NCBI RefSeq assembly: GCF_014643835.1
Contig: NZ_BMKD01000002.1
Coordinates: 496,001 to 560,000, forward strand
Reading direction: 5' to 3'
Origin: Mucilaginibacter rubeus
Lineage (GTDB): Bacteria; Bacteroidota; Bacteroidia; Sphingobacteriales; Sphingobacteriaceae
DNA: 64,000 bases
Shown here: positions 37,130 to 45,600 of the stretch, piece after piece
Layout of the letters: every line of letters begins with the position of its first letter
How positions within the stretch are numbered: the first letter of the stretch is position 1
The notes under the pieces: model-generated
Database searches by the model: none
Seen by the model: only the letters and a program-made list of their open reading frames with translations
What the model was told of the DNA's origin: nothing
Program-made: the position numbers and the translations under genes

Positions 37130-37576
37130 ATGAAAACAATTATTAAATCCACCCGAAATGTTGTGTTGCCTATAATAACAATTGTAGCCATGCTATCTGC
37201 TATTAACGGCTGTAAAAAAGCCGACCAGCCAACACCAACTCCAACACCGCCTACAACTACTCCTCCGGTTACAACACCACAGGACGAATCTATCAAATCG
37301 ATAAGCTTGATAGGGTTGAGAGTAGATAGCGGCTTTTGTTACAAAATTGGCTATGATTTACCTGAAATTGGGGATTCAAACACCTCTCCAACTGTTTCAA
37401 AGCTCAGGCTGTTTGAAAATGGCGTTGAACTGGGGCCGGCCCACTCTACCCACCATGATATCCGCAGTTTTGGACTGGGACAATTTAGCCATTGGGGCAA
37501 CACATTGTATTTCTCAACGTCGGACAATAGTAATCCACTTACAAACGGGAGAAAATACACTTATACCATGAAGTAA
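37130..37576 (+). CDS. Small lipoprotein made of the module shared with the pectate-lyase-like protein
   Basis: The product has 148 residues. A lipoprotein signal ends at Cys28 (SAINGC), followed by a Pro/Thr spacer (34-50) and one module (about 56-147). The module matches residues 58-145 of the lyase at 10899: LRVDSGF / IRLDQGY, GDSNTSPTVSKLRLFENGVE, LGPAHSTHHDIRSFG, FSHWGNTLYFSTSDNSNP, LTNGRKYTYTMK. Roughly two thirds of positions are the same. It has conserved His, Trp, Asp and Asn and no obvious enzyme motif, which suggests a carbohydrate-binding or EPS-anchoring function. I do not recognise the family by name. It lies 59 bases after the GT4 gene and before a hairpin. Confidence 0.8.
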   Translation: MKTIIKSTRNVVLPIITIVAMLSAINGCKKADQPTPTPTPPTTTPPVTTPQDESIKSISLIGLRVDSGFCYKIGYDLPEIGDSNTSPTVSKLRLFENGVELGPAHSTHHDIRSFGLGQFSHWGNTLYFSTSDNSNPLTNGRKYTYTMK

Positions 37577-37578
37577 GA

Positions 37579-37616
37579 TTTATCAAATCACACTCAAACG
37601 CGCGCAATTTGATAAA
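37579..37616 (+). terminator. Hairpin just after the module lipoprotein gene
   Basis: TTTATCAAAT (37579-37588) and ATTTGATAAA (37607-37616) pair perfectly, 2 bases past the stop codon, with an 18-base loop. There is no T run, so it may be a weak terminator or an mRNA-end stabiliser. A second small hairpin, TAAGCG-TTCG-CGCTTA, lies at 37709-37724 in the gap before the epimerase. Confidence 0.4.
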
Positions 37617-37786
37617 CTCCTTACTCAAAAGTATTCTGCAACAAGTACATCTACCTCCTTTTTCGTTACCATTCCTGATTCTTTTTCATACAGGCATTTA
37701 CAATTAGTTAAGCGTTCGCGCTTATAATCAACCAATAATCAACGCCTTTCTCTAAGGCTTTCATTTAAACCTAATTTCACTTATTT

Positions 37787-38872
37787 ATGAAAATTTTAAT
37801 TACCGGCACTGCGGGATTTATCGGCTATCATTTAACCCAAAAATTACTTAAACGCGGTGACACCGTTGTAGGCATTGATAATATTAACGATTACTACGAT
37901 GTAAAGCTAAAGCACGCCCGATTGCTGGATGCCGGCATAAAAGTATCAGGAATGGTTTATAACAAACCTGTTTGCAGCACAAAACATCCAAACTATACGT
38001 TTATAAAACTGGATATAACGGATAAAGAAAATCTGCAGCAGCAATTCCAAAACTATCAGTTTGATGCCGTTTGTAACTTGGCCGCACAGGCCGGTGTACG
38101 CTACAGTCTTACTAATCCTGATGTTTATATTGACACAAACGTAAAAGGATTTTTAAACATCCTGGAATGCTGCAGGCATTTCAAGATTAATCACCTTGTT
38201 TACGCCAGTTCATCAAGCGTTTACGGTTTAAACAAAAAAATGCCCTTCAGCGAGCATAATATTGCCGACCATCCGGTTTCATTATACGCAGCATCAAAAA
38301 AAGCCAATGAAATGATGGCCCATACCTACAGCCATTTATTTAATCTGCGAACTACGGGGTTACGTTTTTTTACAGTTTACGGGCCGTGGGGCCGGCCGGA
38401 CATGGCTTTATTTATTTTTACCAAAGCAATTCTGGAGGGGAGGCCTATTGAAGTTTTTAACAACGGCAATATGCTTCGCGATTTTACCTACGTAGATGAC
38501 ATTGTTGAAGGCATTACACATGTTATTGATCAACCGGCTGAGACCAATTTTCTGTGGGATGCCAAAGATCCCGATCCGGCTACATCATCTGCACCTTTCA
38601 GGGTGTTTAACATTGGCAGAGGAGCACCGGTTAACCTACTTGATTTTGTAAGCGAAATTGAGGCACAGGTGAACAAAAAAGCAATCAAAACACTAATGCC
38701 GATGCAGGATGGCGACGTTGCCGAAACCTGTGCTGATGTTTCAAATTTAGATGAAATGCTGAACTACAAGCCCCAGGTTTCTGTCCATACAGGGGTTGAG
38801 CGATTTATTGCATGGTATAAAAAATATTACCATATTAAAAGCACCAGCCCTGAGCCGGTCCTTGTTCACTAA
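37787..38872 (+). CDS. UDP-glucuronate 4-epimerase-like SDR protein
   Basis: The product has 361 residues, an extended short-chain dehydrogenase. MKILITGTAGFIGYHL is the NAD-binding start and NINDYYDVKLKHARL is the segment typical of UDP-glucuronate 4-epimerases. The catalytic YxxxK is in SLYAASKKANE, preceded by YASSSSVYG. It would turn UDP-GlcA into UDP-GalA, or the N-acetyl equivalents. A GalA-type residue in the EPS would be the natural target for the pectate-lyase-like lipoprotein. It begins a second cluster of the locus after a 210-base gap that contains two hairpins. Confidence 0.9.
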   Translation: MKILITGTAGFIGYHLTQKLLKRGDTVVGIDNINDYYDVKLKHARLLDAGIKVSGMVYNKPVCSTKHPNYTFIKLDITDKENLQQQFQNYQFDAVCNLAAQAGVRYSLTNPDVYIDTNVKGFLNILECCRHFKINHLVYASSSSVYGLNKKMPFSEHNIADHPVSLYAASKKANEMMAHTYSHLFNLRTTGLRFFTVYGPWGRPDMALFIFTKAILEGRPIEVFNNGNMLRDFTYVDDIVEGITHVIDQPAETNFLWDAKDPDPATSSAPFRVFNIGRGAPVNLLDFVSEIEAQVNKKAIKTLMPMQDGDVAETCADVSNLDEMLNYKPQVSVHTGVERFIAWYKKYYHIKSTSPEPVLVH

Positions 38873-38965
38873 AATACATCCCCGATAACAGTGCATTGTC
38901 TTTGACCAGCATTACATCCCCAATTAAATCCTCGCTCATAATAACCTATTGCTTATTATACCATC

Positions 38966-40096
38966 ATGGCAAGCAAAAAAGTGCTGATCGCCTGCGATTC
39001 GGCCAAATCGTTGATTGATTTTAGAGGTAAATTAGTTGAGCTGATGCGGAGAGAACATACTGTTTATGCTTTTATCCCTGCGATACCGCCCGAGCAACGC
39101 GCAAGACTGGCATTGTTAAACATCGTTTTATTTGAAAATAATCTAAACGGAAGTAATGTATCGATCTTATCTGATCTGAAATATGCGTTGAAACTTTACC
39201 GGCTCATCAAACAGCTAAAGCCGGATGTTTTTTTTCCATACACCCTTAAACCGGTTATATATGGAACACTTGCAGCCAAACTGGGCGGCGTGCGAAAAAT
39301 AACCCCAATGCTTTCGGGCCTTGGTTATAACTTTGTTAGCGGTAACACATCTTTAACAAGCAAAATTACCCGCTTCCTGCTTAGGTTCAGCCTTAAAAAC
39401 AGGCAGGGGTTGTCTGTCATATTTCAAAATAAAGATGATGTACAAACTCTGCTTGATTCTAAAATAATATCAGCAAAACATCAAACCGCAGTAGTTAACG
39501 GATCGGGAGTAGACTTGAGCTACTATACCCCTACCCGGCCGGACATTAATAACATAAGCTTTATCATGGTATCCAGGCTAATCAATGCCAAAGGGATCCG
39601 CGAATATTTTGAAGCAGCGCAAATTGTATTCCTAAAGCATCCGCAGGTAACGTTCAAGCTAATCGGATCCTATGATGATAATGTTGACGCCATTCACCCC
39701 GACTTATTTTCGGAGATAAAGCACCGGAGTGTAATTAACTACCTGGGTGCCGTTGATGATGTAAGACCATATATAAGCAGTTCGTCTGTTGTGGTACTGC
39801 CTTCATACTATCGGGAGGGAATTCCACGGTGTTTACTTGAAGCCATGGCTATGGCGCGTGCCATTATAACCTGCGATTCTGTTGGTTGCAGGGAAACTGT
39901 TGATGCGTCACCCAACAGCAATGGATTTTTAATACCCGTAAAAAACACAGCCGAACTTGTGCACAAGATGGAGTATTTCATAACCAACAAGGAAGCTATC
40001 AGCAGTTTCGGGCTTAACGGACTGGCCTTGGCAAAGGAAAAATTTGATGTGCATAAAGTAAATGCTATGATGATGCAGATTATGGACCTGAATTAA
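38966..40096 (+). CDS. Glycosyltransferase family 4
   Basis: The product has 376 residues. It resembles the GT4 branch next to phosphosugar transferases in Bacteroidota loci: KPDVFFPYTLKPVIYG, MLSGLGYNFVSG, VVNGSGVDLSYYTPT, FIMVSRLINAKGIREYFEAA, and the EX7E site in REGIPRCLLEAMAMARAII. Members of this branch commonly add the second sugar to the lipid carrier. The 93-base gap upstream has no clear signal. Confidence 0.9.
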   Translation: MASKKVLIACDSAKSLIDFRGKLVELMRREHTVYAFIPAIPPEQRARLALLNIVLFENNLNGSNVSILSDLKYALKLYRLIKQLKPDVFFPYTLKPVIYGTLAAKLGGVRKITPMLSGLGYNFVSGNTSLTSKITRFLLRFSLKNRQGLSVIFQNKDDVQTLLDSKIISAKHQTAVVNGSGVDLSYYTPTRPDINNISFIMVSRLINAKGIREYFEAAQIVFLKHPQVTFKLIGSYDDNVDAIHPDLFSEIKHRSVINYLGAVDDVRPYISSSSVVVLPSYYREGIPRCLLEAMAMARAIITCDSVGCRETVDASPNSNGFLIPVKNTAELVHKMEYFITNKEAISSFGLNGLALAKEKFDVHKVNAMMMQIMDLN

Positions 40097-40123
40097 TTAG
40101 CCGAAAATCAACAATACAAATTC

Positions 40124-40927
40124 ATGAGAAATAGACTTAACTACGGAGACAGGCATTTTGAAGATTTCCGCGTTGCGATGCGTGATTACGGATGGGTTAT
40201 TTTTGAGAATGCATTAGACAGCGATTTTGTTGCAGTTATTAATGAGGATTTAAAGGAAGCGTACGTAAAACGACGGGCCATTCAGGAAAAAAATGGGATA
40301 AGCTCTAACATGGCCGGCACACTTCATCACCTTGTTGAAAAGGACAATTTCAGCTTGCCGTTTATTGAAAAAATGTATTGTGCCGATGAAATAGCTTATT
40401 TTTTGAGTGGTAATTATATACTGAATGGTTTTAATGCTGTAATACACACCCAGCAGCAACATCCTTATGTAAGTAACATGCACCGTGATGTGCGCACATT
40501 TTTAGGCGATACGAAATTATTAGTGCAAATGATAGTTACCCTTGATGATTTTACCGCAGAAAACGGTGCTACCTATTTTCTGTCGGGCTCACATAAAACA
40601 GATATCAAACCTAACGAAAATTATTTCTACGAAACCGCCGAAAGGGCTGTAACACCAAAAGGAAGCATCATCCTTTTCGACTCCAACATATGGCATGCTG
40701 CCGGAGAAAACAAAACAATTAAGCAACGCCGGGCATTAACACTGGGATTCACCCGCCCTTTTATTAAACCACAAATGGACTACCCAAGGGTATTAGGTTA
40801 CGACTTTATTGATAAGCTTAGCTCTGATCAGCGGCAGGTATTGGGTTACAATTCACGTATCCCGGAAAGCCTGGAAGAATATTATCAACCCATTCATTTA
40901 AGAATGTATAAAAGCGACCAGGGATAA
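40124..40927 (+). CDS. PhyH-family Fe(II)/2-oxoglutarate dioxygenase
   Basis: The product has 267 residues, the usual size of phytanoyl-CoA-dioxygenase-like proteins. The iron facial triad is visible as His120-x-Asp122 (NMHRDVRTFLGD) and distal His191 (SNIWHAAGENKT), and the 2-oxoglutarate Arg fits QRRALTLGF. The enzyme should hydroxylate or otherwise oxidise a small substrate in the cytoplasm. PhyH genes occur now and then in LPS and EPS loci with unproven substrates; a modified sugar or acyl group is likely. It lies 28 bases after GT4 and 32 before the aminotransferase-like gene. Confidence 0.88.
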   Translation: MRNRLNYGDRHFEDFRVAMRDYGWVIFENALDSDFVAVINEDLKEAYVKRRAIQEKNGISSNMAGTLHHLVEKDNFSLPFIEKMYCADEIAYFLSGNYILNGFNAVIHTQQQHPYVSNMHRDVRTFLGDTKLLVQMIVTLDDFTAENGATYFLSGSHKTDIKPNENYFYETAERAVTPKGSIILFDSNIWHAAGENKTIKQRRALTLGFTRPFIKPQMDYPRVLGYDFIDKLSSDQRQVLGYNSRIPESLEEYYQPIHLRMYKSDQG

Positions 40928-40958
40928 CAACTTTATTTTTCACACTCAATTTACAGTC

Positions 40959-41933
40959 ATGCAAAAAAATAAAGCCGCGTTAAAACCGATAGGCGGGTAT
41001 TTGGAGCTGGAACTGCCCAAAGGGAATGAATACTATCCCGATTTGGTTAGGTTAAACACAGGACGTAATGCGTTAGAATACATATTGATACAAAAAAAAT
41101 ATCATAAAATTTATATTCCTTATTTCACCTGCGATGTACTGCTTGAACCAATTGCACGAACAGGTATTCAATACCAGTTTTATCATGTTGACCGGCAGTT
41201 AGATCCCATCATCGATTTTGAGATTGAGCCTGACGCTTGTTTTTTATATACCAATTACTTTGGCATAAAACAAACAAAAGCATTAGAGCTTAGCGGCAAA
41301 ATCAAAAATCTTATAATTGATAATTCGCAAGCCTTTTTTTCAGAGCCCCTTGCCGGCATTGATACATTTTACTCGTGCCGTAAGTTTTTTGGCGTTCCAG
41401 ACGGCGCATACTTAAGCATTAAAAGAAAACTTACTAAAAAGTTGCCCGTAGATAGCTCAGTAAACCGATTTTCGCACCTTATAAAAAGTATAGACGCAGG
41501 TATAGAAGCCGGGTATTCTGACTATATAAACAACAGCAAGGATCTGGAAAACAACGAGATCAGGTCCATGTCGTTATTGACCCGAAAGATACTTACAAGC
41601 ATCAATTACAACGAATGTGTATTTGCAAGGCAACGAAACTTTAATTTTTTGCATAAGCACCTTGCTGAATTTAACCTGCTCAAGTTTGATGCCGCTGATG
41701 AGCACACAGTACCGTTGGTATACCCTTTTTTAACTAATGACCGGCACTTAAAAGTACATCTGATCCAGAAAAAAATATATGTTGCTACCTACTGGCCTAA
41801 TGTATTTAAGTGGACTAAGAAAAACACCAACGAAAATTATCTGGCCCGGTGCTTAGTGCCATTACCAATTGATCAACGGTATGACCTTCAGGATATGTTT
41901 TATATGTTAAATACGCTAAGACTTTTTTTATGA
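40959..41933 (+). CDS. Diverged PLP-aminotransferase-fold (DegT-like) protein
   Basis: The product has 324 residues, shorter than the two true DegT enzymes here (391 and 414). The fold features remain: LNTGRNALEYIL, IYIPYFTCDVLL, IIDNSQAFF (Asp121, the pyridine-nitrogen position) and CRKFFGVPDGAYL (Lys142, the Schiff-base position). The small size and low similarity suggest an altered sugar or amino-acid substrate. The next gene starts inside its stop (ATGA), so it may work directly with that GNAT, for example making and then acylating an amino group. Confidence 0.7.
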   Translation: MQKNKAALKPIGGYLELELPKGNEYYPDLVRLNTGRNALEYILIQKKYHKIYIPYFTCDVLLEPIARTGIQYQFYHVDRQLDPIIDFEIEPDACFLYTNYFGIKQTKALELSGKIKNLIIDNSQAFFSEPLAGIDTFYSCRKFFGVPDGAYLSIKRKLTKKLPVDSSVNRFSHLIKSIDAGIEAGYSDYINNSKDLENNEIRSMSLLTRKILTSINYNECVFARQRNFNFLHKHLAEFNLLKFDAADEHTVPLVYPFLTNDRHLKVHLIQKKIYVATYWPNVFKWTKKNTNENYLARCLVPLPIDQRYDLQDMFYMLNTLRLFL

Positions 41934-42436
41934 CCATTTCAGTTTACATACGCCCCCTTGTAATAGAAGATGCGTCCGTATCTTACGCATGGCGTAACGA
42001 CCCATTGATATGGGTATATACAGGCTACAAACCCACTCATTATATTAGTTCGGAAATAGAAACAGCCTGGTTACGTGAAAAGCTGGCCAAGCCCGATCAG
42101 CTTAGATTTGCAATTTGTGTTAAAGAACTTAATACATATATAGGGAATATACAACTGCTCGATATTACTGATCATGACGCAGAACTGCACCTGTTTATTG
42201 GTAACAAACTTTACTGGGGTAAAGGAATTGGTTACCAGGCAACAGTGCAGATGATACGATATGGCTTTTTAATAAAGGAACTGGATGAGATTTATTTAAA
42301 GGTACACCCTGCAAATATCGCGGCAATCACTGTTTATGAAAAGGCCGGATTTGAAATTACAGGTAAGGTAAATGATTTGATTACAATGAGTATTACCAAA
42401 AGTAAATTTGTTTGCCTTCAAAATCAACAATCATAA
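41930..42436 (+). CDS. GNAT N-acetyltransferase
   Basis: The product has 168 residues, one GNAT domain of the RimJ/PseH-like group: YIRPLVIEDASVSYAWRNDP, LHLFIGNKLYWGKGIGYQA (acetyl-CoA loop) and VHPANIAAITVYEKAGF. It probably acetylates the amino group made by one of the aminotransferases, giving an N-acetylated dideoxy sugar. It overlaps the aminotransferase-like gene as ATGA. The start and length are well supported. Confidence 0.88.
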   Translation: MTISVYIRPLVIEDASVSYAWRNDPLIWVYTGYKPTHYISSEIETAWLREKLAKPDQLRFAICVKELNTYIGNIQLLDITDHDAELHLFIGNKLYWGKGIGYQATVQMIRYGFLIKELDEIYLKVHPANIAAITVYEKAGFEITGKVNDLITMSITKSKFVCLQNQQS

Positions 42437-42462
42437 TTTACTATCTCCTAAACTTTAATTCA

Positions 42463-43488
42463 ATGATTAAGATCTTTACCCTGCTCAATAAAGAGGAATG
42501 GATTTCTTACGTCGGTAATTCGGCCGAATATGATTTTTATCATACATGGCATTATCACTCCCTTGAAACAGCGGGAGATCCTGTTCTATTTATTTATGAG
42601 GAGTCAGATACCTATATCGGCTTCCCCCTGCTGCAGCGAAAAATTCCGGGTTCTGATTATAGCGACCTAACCTGCGTATATGGTTTTTCGGGCCCGTTTT
42701 CAAACAAAAAAATTGATGAGATAGATGAGGAGCTGATGGAAAATTTTAAAAGCGCTTTCAACAATTTCCTTATAAAGGAAAAGTACATATCTGTTTTTGT
42801 AAGACTTCATCCTTTTTATAAGCAGCAAAAATTACTGGATAAATTTGGAGGTGTTCACGAAAACGGAAAAACGGTAGTATTTGACCTTTCAGTGCCTATT
42901 GATGAACAGCGCAAAAAATACAGGCAATCAACCATGGATGCTATTAAGCACGCATGGAAAAGGGGGTTTAAAGTAAAGGACGAAACAAATGCTGACGGCA
43001 TAAACACCTTTGTCGAAATTTATACCGAAAACATGAAACGCGTTGGCGCCAGCAGCTACTACCTGTTTAATGAAAAATACTTTTCAGAAATATTAAACAC
43101 ATCTGAATATGAAGCCCGTTTGCTAACTGTTTACTACAACGACATTGCAATTGCAAGCACTATAATAACCTTTACAAATGGCATTATTCAAGCCCATTTA
43201 GTAGGTGCCCGCGCAGAATATTTACATCATAGTCCAACCAAATTTCTGGCCGATTGCATAACGCAGATAGGCAGAGAAAAAGGAATGAAATATTACAACC
43301 TGGGTGGTGGCCTTGGATTTAAAAACGACAAGCTCTTTGACTGGAAATGTGCCTTCTCCGACCTCCATCTTGACTTTAAAACATGGAGATATATTGCCAA
43401 TCCCGAAATATACCAAAAGCTTTTGCAGGATAAGGGCATTGAAGAAAATGCCGAAGTAGACTTTTTTCCACTATACAGATACGCTTAA
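42463..43488 (+). CDS. FemAB-like GNAT acyltransferase
   Basis: The product has 341 residues from the ATG at 42463; the upstream ATG (42412) lies inside the GNAT gene and adds a non-conserved stretch. FemAB pattern: FYHTWHYHSL at the start, RQSTMDAIKHAWKRGFKV near the middle, HLVGARAEYLHHSPTKFL, then YYNLGGGLGFKNDKLFDWKCAFS near the end. Proteins of this kind transfer amino acids or acyl groups to polysaccharide or peptide amines. It is the second FemAB-like gene in the locus. It lies 23 bases before the dehydratase. Confidence 0.75.
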   Translation: MIKIFTLLNKEEWISYVGNSAEYDFYHTWHYHSLETAGDPVLFIYEESDTYIGFPLLQRKIPGSDYSDLTCVYGFSGPFSNKKIDEIDEELMENFKSAFNNFLIKEKYISVFVRLHPFYKQQKLLDKFGGVHENGKTVVFDLSVPIDEQRKKYRQSTMDAIKHAWKRGFKVKDETNADGINTFVEIYTENMKRVGASSYYLFNEKYFSEILNTSEYEARLLTVYYNDIAIASTIITFTNGIIQAHLVGARAEYLHHSPTKFLADCITQIGREKGMKYYNLGGGLGFKNDKLFDWKCAFSDLHLDFKTWRYIANPEIYQKLLQDKGIEENAEVDFFPLYRYA

Positions 43489-43511
43489 GATAATACCTAA
43501 ATAAACCAGTT

Positions 43512-45464
43512 ATGATATACCTCAAAAATTTGTTGTTCCAGGATAAGTTCCATTCAAGATGGCTAATCCTGGTAATTGACCTGATGGTAGTTTTGTTATC
43601 ATTATGGACATCACTATATTTTAAAAACCGGCTTCAGTTTGATCCCATCAGTCTTTATTATATGCTCTTTTATTGCAGCAATGCGGTGTTGGTTTTTATG
43701 ATAATGAAAATACATACCTGTATTATCAGGTATTCCAACACACGCGATATGATGCGGATTTTAATAACCGTACTGGCAAGTAACGTTACTTTTCTGCTGT
43801 TTTATCATTTGTTCTTCGCTTTCTATCTTAAAATAGATGTCAGCGGATTGATGGACGTGCTGCTGATCAATTTCTTTATCACTTCGTCTATGCTTATGTG
43901 TATGCGTATTATTATCAAGGATGTTTTTAAATACATTGAGGCAACAAGCTATAAAGTTGAAAAAGAAAATGTACTGATCTACGGCTCCAACGAACCTTCC
44001 ATACTAATTAAAAATGCCCTTGAAGCGCAAAAAGGATTTATACTCAATGTTCAGGGCTTTATCGACACCGGGGTTGACAGAATATCAAAATGCATTGAGC
44101 AAAAGCAAGTTTATCCTATCAAATCAATTGATATGCTAAAAAAACGCTACGATATAAAGTCAATGCTGATAACATCCGAGGATATAAAAATCGATGGAAA
44201 ACGAAAAGCGGTTGAAAAATGCATTGAACTTGGCATAAAAGTAATTATTGTGCCGTCATCAGACCAGTGGATCAACGGCAAGCCAAACCTAAATCAGTTT
44301 AAAGACTTAAAAATAGAAGACCTATTGGAGCGAAAACCCATAAAAATCTGCAATGAACATATTTTAGATGACATTAAAGGTAAAAGGATTTTGATCACGG
44401 GTGCTGCCGGTTCAATAGGTTCTGAGCTGGTAAGGCAAGTGTTAATGTATAGTCCCGAATTTGTTGTATTATGTGACAGGGCCGAAACCCCGCTGCATGA
44501 TATTCAAATGGAAATTGAAGATGGTTTGTACGGTAACCGCACCAGGATCTTTATTGCTGATATTCAAAATGCCGGTCGTATAAAAACACTATTTAATTTA
44601 TACAGGCCTCAAATAGTATTTCATGCGGCAGCTTACAAGCATGTACCGATGATGGAAAATAATCCAACCGAAGCTATTTTAACCAACGTATGGGGCACAA
44701 AAATCCTGGCAGATATTTCAATAGAATTTAATGTCGAAAAATTTGTAATGATCTCAACAGATAAAGCGGTGCGTCCAACAAACATCATGGGGGCCTCAAA
44801 ACGGATAGCCGAAATGTATATTCAATCGTTAAATAACCTGTTGTTTGAAGAGCATTTTTTTAACTCCGATCCGTCAAAAGGCAACCAAACCAGGTTTATA
44901 ACAACCCGCTTTGGCAATGTCCTTGGGTCAAACGGCTCCGTGATCCCTCGCTTTAAAGCACAAATTGAAAAAGGCGGGCCCGTCACTGTTACCCATCCGG
45001 ATATCACAAGATACTTTATGACTATACCCGAAGCTGTACAACTGGTACTTGAGGCAGCCGTAATGGGCAAAGGAGGTGAAATATTTTTATTTGACATGGG
45101 CGAGCCGGTAAAAATCGCCGATCTGGCGGCGAATATGATAAAAATGGCTGGTCTTGTTCCGGGAAAAGATATCCAGATTGTTTATACCGGATTGCGGCCT
45201 GGCGAAAAACTATATGAAGAGTTGTTAAACGCGGAAGAAGAGGTAATACCTACTTATAACAAAGACATCAAAATCTCCAAAAATATCCCGGTTAGTTACG
45301 CTAAGATCAATAATTTAATAAAGGACCTTTTGGAACTTAACCTGCATAATGAAGTTGATTTGATGGTATCGAAAATGAAAACCATATTGCCTGATTACAT
45401 CAGCAACAACTCCCAATATGAAAAGCTCGACATAAAATTGATTGATAAACAAATGGTAAATTGA
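43512..45464 (+). CDS. CapD/WbpM-like nucleotide-sugar 4,6-dehydratase
   Basis: The product has 650 residues. About four N-terminal membrane helices (residues 15-130) are followed by a CoA-binding-like Rossmann domain (VLIYGSNEPS) and the SDR domain from about 290: RILITGAAGSIGSELVRQVL, FHAAAYKHVPMMENNPTEA, MISTDKAVRPTNIMGASKR. This is the long membrane-bound form of UDP-GlcNAc 4,6-dehydratases, which gives the 4-keto-6-deoxy sugar for QuiNAc, FucNAc or bacillosamine. It feeds the DegT enzymes and then the phosphosugar transferase. It is the last gene of the EPS transcript, and a terminator begins inside its final codons. Confidence 0.93.
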   Translation: MIYLKNLLFQDKFHSRWLILVIDLMVVLLSLWTSLYFKNRLQFDPISLYYMLFYCSNAVLVFMIMKIHTCIIRYSNTRDMMRILITVLASNVTFLLFYHLFFAFYLKIDVSGLMDVLLINFFITSSMLMCMRIIIKDVFKYIEATSYKVEKENVLIYGSNEPSILIKNALEAQKGFILNVQGFIDTGVDRISKCIEQKQVYPIKSIDMLKKRYDIKSMLITSEDIKIDGKRKAVEKCIELGIKVIIVPSSDQWINGKPNLNQFKDLKIEDLLERKPIKICNEHILDDIKGKRILITGAAGSIGSELVRQVLMYSPEFVVLCDRAETPLHDIQMEIEDGLYGNRTRIFIADIQNAGRIKTLFNLYRPQIVFHAAAYKHVPMMENNPTEAILTNVWGTKILADISIEFNVEKFVMISTDKAVRPTNIMGASKRIAEMYIQSLNNLLFEEHFFNSDPSKGNQTRFITTRFGNVLGSNGSVIPRFKAQIEKGGPVTVTHPDITRYFMTIPEAVQLVLEAAVMGKGGEIFLFDMGEPVKIADLAANMIKMAGLVPGKDIQIVYTGLRPGEKLYEELLNAEEEVIPTYNKDIKISKNIPVSYAKINNLIKDLLELNLHNEVDLMVSKMKTILPDYISNNSQYEKLDIKLIDKQMVN

Positions 45465-45474
45465 GCTTTTTTTT
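45421..45474 (+). terminator. Terminator overlapping the end of the dehydratase gene
   Basis: AAAAGCTC (45421-45428, in the coding sequence) pairs with GAGCTTTT (45463-45470, starting at the stop codon), followed by further T residues. The loop is 34 bases. It is placed to end the EPS transcript. Confidence 0.6.
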
Positions 45475-45600
45475 AATTTATATGATTTATCTTATAGGTT
45501 ATCAATAATAATTTGCAGATTTAAGCAAATTAAAACCTAAGATCCCATTTACATCACGATGGGTAAAGCTGATGATTGTTATTTTTAAAGAGGAAATCTA

